A DNA stretch of 64,000 nucleotides from Arcanobacterium phocae (GCF_900105865.1 NZ_LT629804.1:1364001-1428000), one strand, 5' to 3'; positions 7,382 through 17,185 are shown, numbered from the stretch's first letter. The notes: a model not told the origin generated them from the letters alone. Translations and numbers: made by a program.

Positions 7382-10261
7382 ATGTCGGCACCAGATAGCT
7401 TTCCATACCGCTACACTGCCGAACTTGCCAACACGATCGAAGCGTCGTGGCAAGACCGGTGGGAAAGTGACGAAACATTTAATGCGCCAAATCCAGTTGG
7501 CGAGCTTGCGGGAGCTGGAAAGCTAGCTGACGAAACGTATTTCTTGCTTGATATGTTCCCGTACCCATCTGGCAAAGGACTCCACGTCGGGCACCCACTT
7601 GGCTTTATCGCAACCGATTGTTTAGCGCGTTATCACCGTATGCAGGGCAAGAATGTGCTCTACACGATGGGATTTGATGCGTTTGGTTTGCCAGCAGAGC
7701 AATATGCAGTCCAGACCGGACAGCATCCGCGCATTACCACCGAGCAAAACATTGACAATATGCGTTCACAGTTACGGCGTTTGGGAATGTCGCACGAAAA
7801 GCGTCGGTCAGTTGCAACCACTGACACGATCTTTGTGGGATGGACGCAATGGATCTTCTCTCAGATCTTTAATTCATGGTATGACGAACAAGTTCCTGGT
7901 CGTGAGCCTGGGACAACAGGACGGGCGCGGCCAATCGCCGAACTCATCGCTGGTTATAAAGATGGTTCGATCCCAACTCCGGATGGCGCTCCATGGGCAG
8001 ACATGACTGCGGAACAACGCCGTAACGCTGTTGACAGCCGACGCTTGGCGTACATCGATTATGCGCCGGTCAACTGGGCACCAGGATTGGGAACCGTGTT
8101 AGCGAATGAAGAAGTAACGGCAGACGGCCGGTCTGAGCGTGGCAACTATCCAGTTTTCAAGCGCAAGCTTCGGCAGTGGATGATGCGAATTACCGCCTAT
8201 TCTGATCGTTTAGCTGCGGACCTAGATAAAGTTGATTGGCCAGAAAAAGTCCGGTCAATGCAACGTAACTGGATCGGAAAATCTCACGGTGCGCACGTAG
8301 ACTTCACTGCGCATGGCGCCGACGGCGATCATACGCTCACAGTGTTCACTACCCGTCCAGATACCTTGTTTGGTGCGACATTTATGGTAGTTTCGCCGGA
8401 ACACCCGATGCTGAACGCGGAAGCAATCCCAGGGCAATGGCCAGCTGAGACCCGCACCGAATGGACTGGCGGTGCTGCGGATCCAATGACTGCGGTGAAA
8501 GACTATCAGCGTGCTGCTTCGCGAAAGTCTGATAAGGAGCGCGCCGACGTCGAAAAAACCAAAACCGGTGTGTTTACAGGTATTTTTGCTACCAACCCAG
8601 TTAATGGTGATCTTATCCCGGTATTCACTGCAGATTACGTGATGATGGGATACGGTACGGGCGCTATTATGGCGGTCCCATCAGGAGATCAGCGTGACTT
8701 TGATTTTGCGCGTACCTACAATGTTTCGATTATCCCAACGATTGAAACACCAGCTGATTTTGATGGTGAATCAGCGTGGACTGAAGACGGGCCAATTATT
8801 AACTCTGCTAATGATGAAATCTCGCTGAACGGCTTAGACAAAGACGCAGGTAAAGCGAAGATGACAGCATGGCTAGAGGAAAAAGGAGTAGGCAAGGCCG
8901 CTATTACCTACCGTCTACGCGATTGGTTATTCTCCCGGCAGCGTTACTGGGGCGAACCATTCCCGATCGTTTATGATGAAGAGGGTAACGCACACTCCCT
9001 GCCAGATTCGATGCTCCCAGTTGAACTGCCAGACACGCCAGACTATTCGCCTCGGTCGTTTGATCCAGAGGATGCTGATTCAGAACCAGAACCGCCGTTG
9101 GGCCGCTTGACCGATTGGGTCAATGTTGAGCTCGACCTGGGTGATGGCTTGAAGAAGTACACCCGTGAAACAAACACTATGCCGAATTGGGCTGGTTCAT
9201 GCTGGTACGAACTGCGCTATATTGACCCGCTCAACACTCAGCAATTCATTGCGCCGGAAAATGAAGCGTACTGGATGGGACCGCAGGAAGGAAAGCCTGC
9301 CGGTGGTACCGATCTGTATATCGGTGGTGTTGAGCACGCGGTTTTGCACCTGCTCTATGCCCGGTTCTGGCACAAGGTTCTGTTTGATCTCGGATATTTG
9401 AGCTCAAGCGAGCCATTCCACAAGCTCTTCAACCAAGGCTATGTACAGGCATATGCGTACACCGATTCACGTGGACAGTATGTTCCAGCTGATGAAGTCG
9501 TTGAAGTTCCAGCTAGCGATGGATCTGGTGAAGTAACGTTCGAATGGAACGGACAGCCAGTAAACCGCGAATACGGCAAGATGGGCAAGTCGCTAAAGAA
9601 TATTGTCACTCCAGATGATATGGCAGAGCAGTATGGTGCCGATACATTCCGTGTCTACGAGATGTCCATGGGGCCGCTTGATGCTGATCGGCCATGGGAA
9701 ACTCGTGCCGTCGTCGGCGCACAACGATTCTTGCAACGGTTGTGGCGAAATATCGTTGATGAACAAACCGGCGAGTTGGTTATTGTCGATGAACCGACGG
9801 ACCATGAAACTGCGAAAGTCATGGCTCGAACAATTAATGACGTACGGGCAGAATTTGAAGCGATGCGAATTAACACTGCTATTGCGCGAATCATCGTTTT
9901 GAACAACCATGTTACTGGTAAGCCTGTTACTCGAGAGGTGGCAGAGACACTTACATTGCTGGTTTCTCCAGTTGCGCCACACATTGCGGAGGAACTGTGG
10001 AAGCGGTTGGGACACGCAGATTCGATCGCTTATGCTCCGTTCCCGCAGGTTACTGATGAATCTTTGCTGGTTGACGACACCGTGACATGCGTCGTGCAAG
10101 TTAAAGGTAAAGTCCGTGATCGGCTTGAGGTCCCGACCAATATCTCCGATGCGGATCTAGAGGCATTGGCATTGGCATCAGATAAGATAAGCCAGTATCT
10201 TGACGGCGCACCGCGCAAAGTTATTATCCGGGCTCCGAAATTAGTCAACATCGTTCCGTGA
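7382..10261 (+). CDS. leuS: Leucyl-tRNA synthetase
   Basis: Class I aminoacyl-tRNA synthetase charging tRNA-Leu, 959 residues. The HIGH-type motif reads GLHVGH (66-71, within FPYPSGKGLHVGHP); the CP1 editing domain includes TTRPDTLFGATF and the MAVPSGDQRD stretch; RLRDWLFSRQRYWGEPFP follows; the KMSKS motif is KMGKS (733-737); the anticodon-binding domain and a C-terminal domain end at IIRAPKLVNIV. The actual start at 7382 has AAGGAG 5 nt upstream; a longer in-frame reading to 7328 lacks one. The leader is only about 100 nt and holds no T-box. A terminator follows at 10264. Confidence 0.97.
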   Translation: MSAPDSFPYRYTAELANTIEASWQDRWESDETFNAPNPVGELAGAGKLADETYFLLDMFPYPSGKGLHVGHPLGFIATDCLARYHRMQGKNVLYTMGFDAFGLPAEQYAVQTGQHPRITTEQNIDNMRSQLRRLGMSHEKRRSVATTDTIFVGWTQWIFSQIFNSWYDEQVPGREPGTTGRARPIAELIAGYKDGSIPTPDGAPWADMTAEQRRNAVDSRRLAYIDYAPVNWAPGLGTVLANEEVTADGRSERGNYPVFKRKLRQWMMRITAYSDRLAADLDKVDWPEKVRSMQRNWIGKSHGAHVDFTAHGADGDHTLTVFTTRPDTLFGATFMVVSPEHPMLNAEAIPGQWPAETRTEWTGGAADPMTAVKDYQRAASRKSDKERADVEKTKTGVFTGIFATNPVNGDLIPVFTADYVMMGYGTGAIMAVPSGDQRDFDFARTYNVSIIPTIETPADFDGESAWTEDGPIINSANDEISLNGLDKDAGKAKMTAWLEEKGVGKAAITYRLRDWLFSRQRYWGEPFPIVYDEEGNAHSLPDSMLPVELPDTPDYSPRSFDPEDADSEPEPPLGRLTDWVNVELDLGDGLKKYTRETNTMPNWAGSCWYELRYIDPLNTQQFIAPENEAYWMGPQEGKPAGGTDLYIGGVEHAVLHLLYARFWHKVLFDLGYLSSSEPFHKLFNQGYVQAYAYTDSRGQYVPADEVVEVPASDGSGEVTFEWNGQPVNREYGKMGKSLKNIVTPDDMAEQYGADTFRVYEMSMGPLDADRPWETRAVVGAQRFLQRLWRNIVDEQTGELVIVDEPTDHETAKVMARTINDVRAEFEAMRINTAIARIIVLNNHVTGKPVTREVAETLTLLVSPVAPHIAEELWKRLGHADSIAYAPFPQVTDESLLVDDTVTCVVQVKGKVRDRLEVPTNISDADLEALALASDKISQYLDGAPRKVIIRAPKLVNIVP

Positions 10262-10263
10262 GC

Positions 10264-10301
10264 AAAAACGTGGTAGAGGCCAATCCCTCTACCACGTTTT
10301 T
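10264..10301 (+). terminator. Terminator behind leuS
   Basis: Long stem cgtggtagagg (10269-10279) with its complement (10286-10296), extended by A5 on the left and T5 on the right. It is a textbook Rho-independent terminator directly after the leuS stop and could serve both strands. Confidence 0.93.
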
Positions 10302-10375
10302 CTCTGTGTAAACAGAGGGCTTGATTGGAAAATGACGTCACTTCCAAGCAAAATGCAGAGAATAACGAATAGGGT

Positions 10376-10410
10376 TATCTTTTTATACTGAAAAGATAGT
10401 AAACTATTAC
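10376..10410. promoter_or_regulatory. AT-rich inverted repeat upstream of the aldose epimerase (candidate operator)
   Basis: TATCTTTT (10376-10383) and AAAAGATA (10391-10398) form a perfect 8-bp inverted repeat with a 7-nt spacer. A second, shorter one, GTAA..TTAC, follows at 10399-10410. It sits 50-80 nt before the epimerase start and is not followed by a T-run, so it looks more like a protein-binding site than a terminator. The regulator is unknown. Confidence 0.35.
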
Positions 10411-10461
10411 GAAAACCAATACCCGTAATGGTGCGGATATATAATTACTAGTGGAAAGCGA

Positions 10462-11439
10462 GTGGCTGTGGTGTCAATGGCTGGTACAACGATCGAAGCA
10501 ACCGATTTTGATGGGTTGCCGGCGTGGAGACTCACGTCCGCTACTGGAGCAACAGCAGTGGTTGCTGAGCGGGGCGCAACGCTATTATCGTGGGAGCCTC
10601 GTCCGGGGTTTAACATTGTTGATGGATATGAAACCCGTGCGGAAATGGAAGACGGACGCGATGCTCGTTCAAAAGTTATGGCACCTTGGCCAGGGCGACT
10701 AACTGGTTCTTCGTACGTTTTCGACGGCGAAACATACACTGTTAATGAGCTACCGGAAGGCGCTGCACATGGCTTGGTAGGAGAAGCGGATTTTACCGCA
10801 ACCAACACTGAGGGCGCTCTGACATTAACCTATACGTTCCCGGGTTCTGCTGGATATCCGTGGACGTTCGAGCTTTCTGTTATTTTTTCGCTCGATGCAG
10901 GCGCCGATGGTGAAGAACACTTGACTGTATCATTTGATGCTCGCCACGACTATCCACATGGCATCCCATTCGCAATCGGTTGGCATCCCTACCTGCATTT
11001 CCCAGGCTCACGGGCCTCAAATATGTCCCTGACGATTCCAGCGCGGACCCGCATTGTATTCGACTCGCATCTTGTGCCACGCCCTGGCGAGGCCGCTTAT
11101 GCCGGGATTAAGGCGCCATATCAACTTGATTTCCTCGGCTCCACGGTACTTGACACCTCTTTCCGTGGTCTCATCCCAGATGAAAATGGCGTCGTGACAA
11201 CAGTTCTTCGTGATCCATCAACCAATTCTCGCATCGATATCGTGCAGGAACCTGCCGAGGCACCGCTTGTCCATATCTACACCGCAGATGGCGCATTGCG
11301 TAATGTTCGTGGCTCGATAGCTGTTGAACCACTCTCGCATGTAGCAGACGCTTTCAACCGTCCTGATGCGGCAGGTTCGATCGTTCTCGCTCCTGGAACG
11401 TCGCGTACATTAACTGTCACACTGACGTATCACAAGTAA
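10462..11439 (+). CDS. Aldose 1-epimerase family protein (mutarotase-like)
   Basis: Cytoplasmic protein of 325 residues with the galactose-mutarotase (supersandwich) fold. Visible are an N-terminal ERGATLLSW strand, APWPGRLTGSSYVFDGE (family NRI-type segment), NELPEGAAHGLV with the first catalytic-type histidine, IGWHPYLHFPG with the second histidine, and a late IAVEPLSHVADAFNRPD with the acidic residue of the family. It interconverts anomers of hexoses or acts on hexose-6-phosphates; the substrate is not set by sequence. GTG 10462 is used, but ATG 10477 is equally possible because neither has a strong ribosome site. Confidence 0.85.
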   Translation: MAVVSMAGTTIEATDFDGLPAWRLTSATGATAVVAERGATLLSWEPRPGFNIVDGYETRAEMEDGRDARSKVMAPWPGRLTGSSYVFDGETYTVNELPEGAAHGLVGEADFTATNTEGALTLTYTFPGSAGYPWTFELSVIFSLDAGADGEEHLTVSFDARHDYPHGIPFAIGWHPYLHFPGSRASNMSLTIPARTRIVFDSHLVPRPGEAAYAGIKAPYQLDFLGSTVLDTSFRGLIPDENGVVTTVLRDPSTNSRIDIVQEPAEAPLVHIYTADGALRNVRGSIAVEPLSHVADAFNRPDAAGSIVLAPGTSRTLTVTLTYHK

Positions 11440-11460
11440 GTCAATACCATTCGTATACTG

Positions 11461-11494
11461 TTGCGGGGCACTCCATGTAAGGAGTGCCCCGCAA
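11461..11494. terminator. Bidirectional hairpin between convergent genes
   Basis: Perfect 14-bp GC-rich stem (11461-11474 with 11481-11494) and a 6-nt loop, in the 80-bp gap between the epimerase and the HerA-like gene, which converge. There is no long T-run on either side, so termination on both strands is inferred from position and stem strength. Confidence 0.7.
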
Positions 11495-11520
11495 TGCTGT
11501 ATAACTTGGCTCTTAGAAAA

Positions 11521-13245
11521 TCAGCGACGCCGATTGCCGAATAATCCGCGAGTGATCTCTTTTGCTAACGTCCGGCCAGCAGATTTTACGATGGAATCAA
11601 GCATAGACTCTTGGCGCTTTCGTTGTCGTAGGATTTCTTTCTGTGCTTGTCTCAATTCATAGTCGCGCTGTTTTTGCGCAGCTTTTTCTTCTGCAGCTAC
11701 TTGCTTCGCTAGCTCCCGCACAAGTTTTTCCTGTTCTTTCTTCGCTTCTTCTTGAGTACGCAGATTAATCTCAGCAGCCTGTTCAGCTGCAATACGTGCT
11801 TGGAGGAGCTCGTAGGCTGATTCTGGATCCACTGGAGTTTGATATTTTCCCCGTGTTGTTGATTGTTCGATAGTCTGTGTGAAAGTCTTATCAGAAGCAA
11901 CGCCCATTGACGCAGCTGGTGCCCAAATTCTAGTAGGAGTAACGGGAGTTGGCCGTCCGTGATCATCTAGCAATGTAACAATTGCTTCTCCGGTGCCTAA
12001 ACTCGGTAGTACGGTTTCAAGGTCAATAGGGGACACCGGAAAAGTCTTCACGGTTTCCCGCAACTTCTTCATATCATTCGGGGTGTGGGCGCGCAGTGCG
12101 TGTTGTATCTTGGCGCCAAGCTGTCCGAGTACGTCGTCTGGTAAATCCTTTGGTGTTTGAGTAACGAAGAAAATTCCTACTCCCTTCGATCGAATGAGCC
12201 GCACCGTTTGCACAACGAGGTCTACGAATTGTGCCGAAGCATCGTTAAATAGCAAGTGTGCTTCGTCGAAGAAGAAGACGAGTTTAGGTAGATCTGCGTC
12301 ACCGCGTTCGGGTAATGTCTCGAATAATTCGGCCAGCAGCCACATAACAAACGTTGAAAATAGCGCTGGCCGAGACTGCACATCCGGCAGTTCGAGAGCA
12401 GAGATTATGCCGTATCCTTCTGGCGTATGCCGGATTAGATCCGCAACATCAAAAGCGGGTTCACCAAAGAATTCCTCTGCGCCTTGGGCTTGGAGCTCGC
12501 TAACTTTTCGGAGAATAACCCCGGCTGTGGCACGGGCAATTCCACCAATATCAAGGAGCTCGTCCTTGCCTTCATCGCTTGTTAGGTATGAGACCACTGC
12601 ACGTAAATCTTGAAGATCGATTAACGCTAAGCGTTCTTGATCAGCCCAATGGAAGATTAAGGAGAGAGCAGATTCTTGAGTATCGTTCAGGCCGAGTACT
12701 TTCGCGAAAAGAAGCGGGCCGAAATCTGAAACCGTCGTACGAATGGGAATACCTTTCCCATGACCGCCAAGACTGTAGAACTCGGTAGGAAAACTTTGTG
12801 CTTCCCAGGGTTGTCCTTGTTCTGCGATCCGGGCATCTAGTTTTTCAGTATTTGTGCCAAGTTCCGCGAGGCCACTCAAATCTCCTTTGATGTCCGTCAG
12901 GAAAACAGGAACACCTGCACGCGAGAGACCTTCGGCAATAAGCTGTAGCGTCCGGGTCTTTCCTGTTCCCGTTGCGCCTGTTATAAGACCATGCCGGTTA
13001 AGCATTCCAATAGGGATATTGACAGTCACGCCCGGCATAGGATGATTTCCAGAAAGGTATGCGCCAAGCGTAAAAGAACTGGATTCGAAACTATATCCGG
13101 TTTTCACAGTGTTCTGATAGCTGAGAGATTCTGCTTGGGCAGCTTCTAATGCTGCTTGTGCGGCGGCTGCCTGGGCTGCTTTTGCTTGTGCTTGGGCAGC
13201 TAATGCTTGTGCTTTCAAACGCGCGAGTTCTGCTTGAGTGGTCAT
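11521..13245 (-). CDS. HerA-like ATPase (DUF853 family)
   Basis: Predicted cytoplasmic P-loop ATPase of 574 residues. A low-complexity Ala/Gln helix occupies residues 5-40. Walker A is GATGTGKT (90-97), followed by LTDIKGDLSGLAELG, then Walker B LVFFFDEAHLLF (about 326-337) and the motif VTQTPKDLPDDVLGQLG, all typical of the DUF853/HerA C-terminal helicase family. A long charged coiled coil rich in Glu, Gln and Lys covers about 465-560, ending in GLFGNRRR. The biological role of this family in bacteria is not established; DNA translocation is inferred from HerA/FtsK likeness. It is a single-gene unit, divergent from comEA. Confidence 0.85.
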   Translation of the reverse strand: MTTQAELARLKAQALAAQAQAKAAQAAAAQAALEAAQAESLSYQNTVKTGYSFESSSFTLGAYLSGNHPMPGVTVNIPIGMLNRHGLITGATGTGKTRTLQLIAEGLSRAGVPVFLTDIKGDLSGLAELGTNTEKLDARIAEQGQPWEAQSFPTEFYSLGGHGKGIPIRTTVSDFGPLLFAKVLGLNDTQESALSLIFHWADQERLALIDLQDLRAVVSYLTSDEGKDELLDIGGIARATAGVILRKVSELQAQGAEEFFGEPAFDVADLIRHTPEGYGIISALELPDVQSRPALFSTFVMWLLAELFETLPERGDADLPKLVFFFDEAHLLFNDASAQFVDLVVQTVRLIRSKGVGIFFVTQTPKDLPDDVLGQLGAKIQHALRAHTPNDMKKLRETVKTFPVSPIDLETVLPSLGTGEAIVTLLDDHGRPTPVTPTRIWAPAASMGVASDKTFTQTIEQSTTRGKYQTPVDPESAYELLQARIAAEQAAEINLRTQEEAKKEQEKLVRELAKQVAAEEKAAQKQRDYELRQAQKEILRQRKRQESMLDSIVKSAGRTLAKEITRGLFGNRRR

Positions 13246-13375
13246 AGAGCCTATGTTACTTCACGCCTCCCAAAGATCAGCTATGTCAGTGTTTAATCCA
13301 CAGTGTTGTGTACTTTGATTGTTTTCCACCACTTTTTGTGTCTGAATATTTACGACGGCGATCGGTACGATACTC

Positions 13376-14224
13376 ATGAATATGAAAACACCACCGCCCA
13401 AACGTCGTCATGGATCCCAAACAGGTAGCTTACGCCGTAGCCCGCACACCAGAATTGGATATGCCAACATACAACGTGAAAGCGCCGGAACTACTCGCGC
13501 TACTAGTGAGCGTCTAGAACAGCTAACTGCGGCAGCATTGTCAATGGGAGCTGGTCGTGATATCGCCGCCATGGGCGATACTGGAAAAAACATAAGAATG
13601 AAGTGGAGTTCAGATGCGGCACGGATCGTTGCCATCGTCGTCGTCCTAATAACACTAGTAGTTGTCACAACTACTCTTATCCAGTCCTCAGAAAAGGGAC
13701 ACGCAGAGGTGCCTCGCCCAATACCTCAAGAATCTTCACAGCCAACAGAAACCGCTGAACCGGAAAAACAACCAGCTAGCAACGAGAAAGACCAAAATAT
13801 TGTTGTGTACGTTTCTGGTGCCGTAAACAAACCAGGCATTGTTTCTCTTGGAGCTCAGGCTCGAGTGAACGAGGCTGTTGAAGCAGCTGGGGGAGCTCTA
13901 GAGAACGCAGATCTAACTAGAATTAATCTTGCCGCTACCGTTACAGATGCAGAACACATTCATGTCCCGAAAGTGGGAGAGGAAGCAAGGGAACAAGAGG
14001 CAACTGTATCAGAACAACAAAACAGAGATCCGAAAGTCGATATCAACACGGCAGATAGCACAACTTTACAATCAGTGCCCGGAATAGGACCTGCTACGGC
14101 CCAGGCAATTGTGAAATGGCGGCAAGAACATGGGAAATTCGCGCACCTCGAACAACTAACTGAAGTGCCTGGAATCGGTCTGAAAACTCTCGAGCGCCTC
14201 CAAGAGTATATCCGCATAGGATAA
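13376..14224 (+). CDS. comEA: ComEA-family competence protein (SLBB plus helix-hairpin-helix)
   Basis: DNA-binding receptor for DNA uptake, 282 residues. A basic cytoplasmic N-terminus (1-80) precedes one membrane helix (about 84-104), a polar Pro/Glu linker, an SLBB domain (about 138-185, with YVSGAVNKPGIVSL) and two helix-hairpin-helix motifs at the C-terminus, VPGIGPATAQAIV and VPGIGLKTLERLQ (about 230-280). This places the DNA-binding end outside the membrane. The N-terminus is longer than in Bacillus ComEA and the start is uncertain because no clear ribosome site precedes 13376. comEC follows after 3 nt. Confidence 0.88.
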   Translation: MNMKTPPPKRRHGSQTGSLRRSPHTRIGYANIQRESAGTTRATSERLEQLTAAALSMGAGRDIAAMGDTGKNIRMKWSSDAARIVAIVVVLITLVVVTTTLIQSSEKGHAEVPRPIPQESSQPTETAEPEKQPASNEKDQNIVVYVSGAVNKPGIVSLGAQARVNEAVEAAGGALENADLTRINLAATVTDAEHIHVPKVGEEAREQEATVSEQQNRDPKVDINTADSTTLQSVPGIGPATAQAIVKWRQEHGKFAHLEQLTEVPGIGLKTLERLQEYIRIG

Positions 14225-14227
14225 CTG

Positions 14228-15655
14228 ATGAGAGCCCATGATTGTCGCTTGTTAATTCCGGCGCTCTCTATGTGGATCGCCGCTACTATTCCAATAGAAG
14301 GCCAACCATATGTACTTGGTATAGCACTTGTTACCTTACTGGTGTCACTGGTGCTAAGTAAATATCCATCGAGTATCGTCCCGTCTATGGTGATAGCAAG
14401 TGTGTGCACTCTGTGCACCTGCGCAACAACATATTCTTACGCACTTGCGCCATCGCATCAGCTAATCGATAAGGCTATATCAGGTAATATGACAATCCGC
14501 GTATCCGGCATTATCAAATCTTATCCCATTAGCAAAAATGGTGGTTGTGACTTCATCCTAACTACTTCTTCAGTAGTCGTATCTGGGACGACATACCAGT
14601 ACCGATACCGTCTACACGCACACGTTGCCACGTCTTCGTGCCCGAATAGATTTGACGCTATCCAAACTCGCGGACACCTTCAACAAAACAACTATGCCGA
14701 ACGCAGTGACGCCCAGCTACAAGCGCATGCCATAACTGTGACCTACCCGGCCAACGGCTGGAATCACTATGTTAATCGGGTACATGATGCCCTGATGGAT
14801 TATGCCCATTCCACCGTTAACCATCATGATTCTCTGATACCAGGTATTGCCGTCGGAGATGATTCTCGATTGCCGTCAGATATGAAAAGAGACATGCGCA
14901 ATCTCGGACTATCTCATTTGACGGCGGTATCTGGTTCACATATTTCATTAATGATCGGGCTGGTTTTGCTCGTAATAGGAAAACGTCAACCACTACTTAC
15001 CGGCACTACGGCCGCGCTCGCGGTATATCTACTAACTACGCTAGTATCGCCAGAGCCGTCTGTCAGCAGAGCTGTAATAATGGGAATGCTCTTCTGCTTA
15101 GGACTTGGGCAAAGATATACGGCCAGCGCAATGCCTTTATTGTCAATTACGGTAATGGCAGTATCACTCTTACAACCAAGCCTTGTTAGAAGTCTCGGAT
15201 TTCAGCTTTCCGTTGTGGCAGTAGCAGCAATCGTGATTGGAAGCGGATACATTCATTCAATTTTAAGTGCTTTAATCCCGCCGTTCCTTGCTGACGCGAT
15301 CGGAATCCCATTTTTAGCCGGTGTGGCTACTGCACCGTTGCTCGTAACTATTCAAGATTCTCTATCAGTCTGGACGATACTTGCTAACGCTCTTATCGCG
15401 CCTGTGGTTGCACCACTGACAATTTTAGGTCTAGCAGGTGGCCTATTAGCGCCAATAATGCCGATAGTTGGCACTGTCCTTTTCTCCTGTGCTGGAATAT
15501 GCACTTGGTGGATGAACATTGTTGTTCACATGTTTCCAAGCGTAGAATATTCGCCTATAGTCACAGTAGTAATAAACGCTGTCGCTCTGGGTATTATTAT
15601 TTTTCTATTACTCAGATATCGGCCAAGCGATCAACGCAGTTTAGGCAGGGGATAA
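14228..15655 (+). CDS. comEC: ComEC/Rec2-type DNA uptake channel protein, short form
   Basis: Polytopic membrane protein expected to form the channel for transforming DNA, 475 residues. An N-terminal pair of helices is followed by an OB-like extracellular domain (about 85-200), then the Competence domain with GLSHLTAVSGSHISLMIGL (about 235-255) and SPEPSVSRAVIMGMLF (about 275-292), and helices to the end. The C-terminal metallo-beta-lactamase-like domain of full-length ComEC (700-800 residues) is missing, and the next gene starts 3 nt on, so this is a naturally short form or a trimmed one. Cotranscribed with comEA and holA. Confidence 0.88.
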   Translation: MRAHDCRLLIPALSMWIAATIPIEGQPYVLGIALVTLLVSLVLSKYPSSIVPSMVIASVCTLCTCATTYSYALAPSHQLIDKAISGNMTIRVSGIIKSYPISKNGGCDFILTTSSVVVSGTTYQYRYRLHAHVATSSCPNRFDAIQTRGHLQQNNYAERSDAQLQAHAITVTYPANGWNHYVNRVHDALMDYAHSTVNHHDSLIPGIAVGDDSRLPSDMKRDMRNLGLSHLTAVSGSHISLMIGLVLLVIGKRQPLLTGTTAALAVYLLTTLVSPEPSVSRAVIMGMLFCLGLGQRYTASAMPLLSITVMAVSLLQPSLVRSLGFQLSVVAVAAIVIGSGYIHSILSALIPPFLADAIGIPFLAGVATAPLLVTIQDSLSVWTILANALIAPVVAPLTILGLAGGLLAPIMPIVGTVLFSCAGICTWWMNIVVHMFPSVEYSPIVTVVINAVALGIIIFLLLRYRPSDQRSLGRG

Positions 15656-15658
15656 CGC

Positions 15659-16624
15659 ATGACATGGGATCAGATACGACTGGCGCCAGTGCTTCTCATA
15701 CAGTCTGCCGAACCGGTATATGCCGATCGTGCGGTAGCACTTATCAAGCGGCAAGCGCGAGAAATTGACCTAAACACTGATGTGATTGAAATTGACGCAA
15801 ATTCATACAGCGGAGGCTACCTCAGTGCAGTCGCTTCACCCTCCTTATTTGGCGAGCGGCGGTTAATTTTGATCCGGCAATTAGAAACTCTAACGAATGC
15901 ACTGCAAGAAGACTTACTGACATATCTGCAGTTCCCGGAACCTGACGTAGTTCTCGTACTGCAGCATAATGGTGGAGCGCGTGGTAAAAAAATACTTCAA
16001 ACATTAGCTAAAAACAACGTGCCAACAACTAAAATTGCGGCTGTGAAGACCCAGCGGGATAAAGTTCAGGCAGTCACTGCAGATATCCGGGCAGCTGGCC
16101 GAAAGATGACTCCAGAGGCCATCGGTGCGCTGATCGAAGCAGTCGGATCTGATGTACGGGAATTGTTAGCTGCTGTTCAACAACTGCTAGCTGATGTCGA
16201 TGGTCTAATTACTGAAGAAAATATCCACACGTATTTCTCTGGACGTATCGAAGCTAAAGGATTCACCGTGGCGGACGCATTGATCGCTGGGAACGTAGGA
16301 GAAGCTGTGAAGTTAGCTCGGCACGCCCTAGCTACTGGTGCTACCCACACTGCGATATTGGGCGCTATTTCTGCAAAGTTGCGCACAATGGCACATATTC
16401 TAGGGCAACGCTCAGGAACAATTGACACCAAAGTATCTATCGTTCCATGGATGGCAGACCGAGCAAAACGAGACTTGCGTGGGTGGACGGCACCCGGTCT
16501 AGCCGCAGCAATTTCAGCGATAGCCCGGGCTGACGCAGATGTTAAAGGTGGCTCACGAGATCCTGGTTACGCACTTGAACGCGGAATTTTGGATGTGGGA
16601 CGTGCACGTAAGATTCGCGCGTGA
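15659..16624 (+). CDS. holA: DNA polymerase III subunit delta
   Basis: Clamp-loader subunit that opens the sliding clamp during replication, 321 residues. The N-terminal domain includes IEIDANSYSGGYLSAVASPSLFGERRLILIRQLE and the middle contains a long helix region AIGALIEAVGSDVRELLAAVQQL, the usual HolA layout. The comEA-comEC-holA order is common in Gram-positive bacteria. ATG 15659 comes 3 nt after the comEC stop. Confidence 0.9.
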   Translation: MTWDQIRLAPVLLIQSAEPVYADRAVALIKRQAREIDLNTDVIEIDANSYSGGYLSAVASPSLFGERRLILIRQLETLTNALQEDLLTYLQFPEPDVVLVLQHNGGARGKKILQTLAKNNVPTTKIAAVKTQRDKVQAVTADIRAAGRKMTPEAIGALIEAVGSDVRELLAAVQQLLADVDGLITEENIHTYFSGRIEAKGFTVADALIAGNVGEAVKLARHALATGATHTAILGAISAKLRTMAHILGQRSGTIDTKVSIVPWMADRAKRDLRGWTAPGLAAAISAIARADADVKGGSRDPGYALERGILDVGRARKIRA

Positions 16625-16646
16625 AATAAGCTGATATACATATAAA

Positions 16647-16677
16647 CGGTGGCTGGACAAAATATGTCCAGCCACCG
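16647..16677. terminator. Bidirectional terminator between holA and rpsT
   Basis: Perfect 13-bp stem (16647-16659 with 16665-16677) with a 5-nt A/T loop between two convergent genes. On the plus strand the sequence CTATTTCC follows. It probably ends both transcripts. Confidence 0.8.
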
Positions 16678-16706
16678 CTATTTCCTTGCGTTAGAACGCG
16701 AAGATA

Positions 16707-16973
16707 CTACTTGCCGAGTTTAGCTACCTGAACGGCGAGCTTCGACTTACGGTTAGCAGCCTGGTTCTTGTGGATAATACCCTTAGAAACAGCCTTATCC
16801 AGCTTGCGGCTGGTGACCTTGAGGGCGTCGGTTGCAACTTCCACATCGCCAGTGGCGATAGCTTCGCGAGTCTTACGAACGAGCGTCTTAAGCTCGGACT
16901 TGTAAGCCTGGTTACGGACACGGCGCTTCTCGTTGGTCTTGATGCGCTTCTTTTGGGACTTGATGTTTGCCAC
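16707..16973 (-). CDS. rpsT: 30S ribosomal protein S20
   Basis: Primary 16S rRNA-binding protein of the small subunit, 88 residues, highly basic. It begins with GTG at 16973 ([17 protein letters not shown]), which gives the normal S20 N-terminus; an upstream in-frame ATG would add 33 residues not found in the family. The C-terminus contains [13 protein letters not shown]. The leader of about 100 nt between the promoter region and the start is not resolved. S20 converges with holA, as in many actinobacteria. Confidence 0.96.
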   Translation of the reverse strand: MANIKSQKKRIKTNEKRRVRNQAYKSELKTLVRKTREAIATGDVEVATDALKVTSRKLDKAVSKGIIHKNQAANRKSKLAVQVAKLGK

Positions 16974-17185
16974 GTGAATCTCTTTCATTTCTCGTGAATG
17001 CTGGCTGGCAGACACGAAAGGAATACGGTCGGTGAGGGATTGCCTGATCCGGACTGTAAGGCGTGGGGACACCCGTGGTTATGAATCGAGGCCGGACTCA
17101 TTACCCGACCAGGTAAATAAAGTCCAAGCGTTAGTCTATCAGGTCAAGTGTTGTTCGACGACGACGATAGCGTGTAACCCATCAC

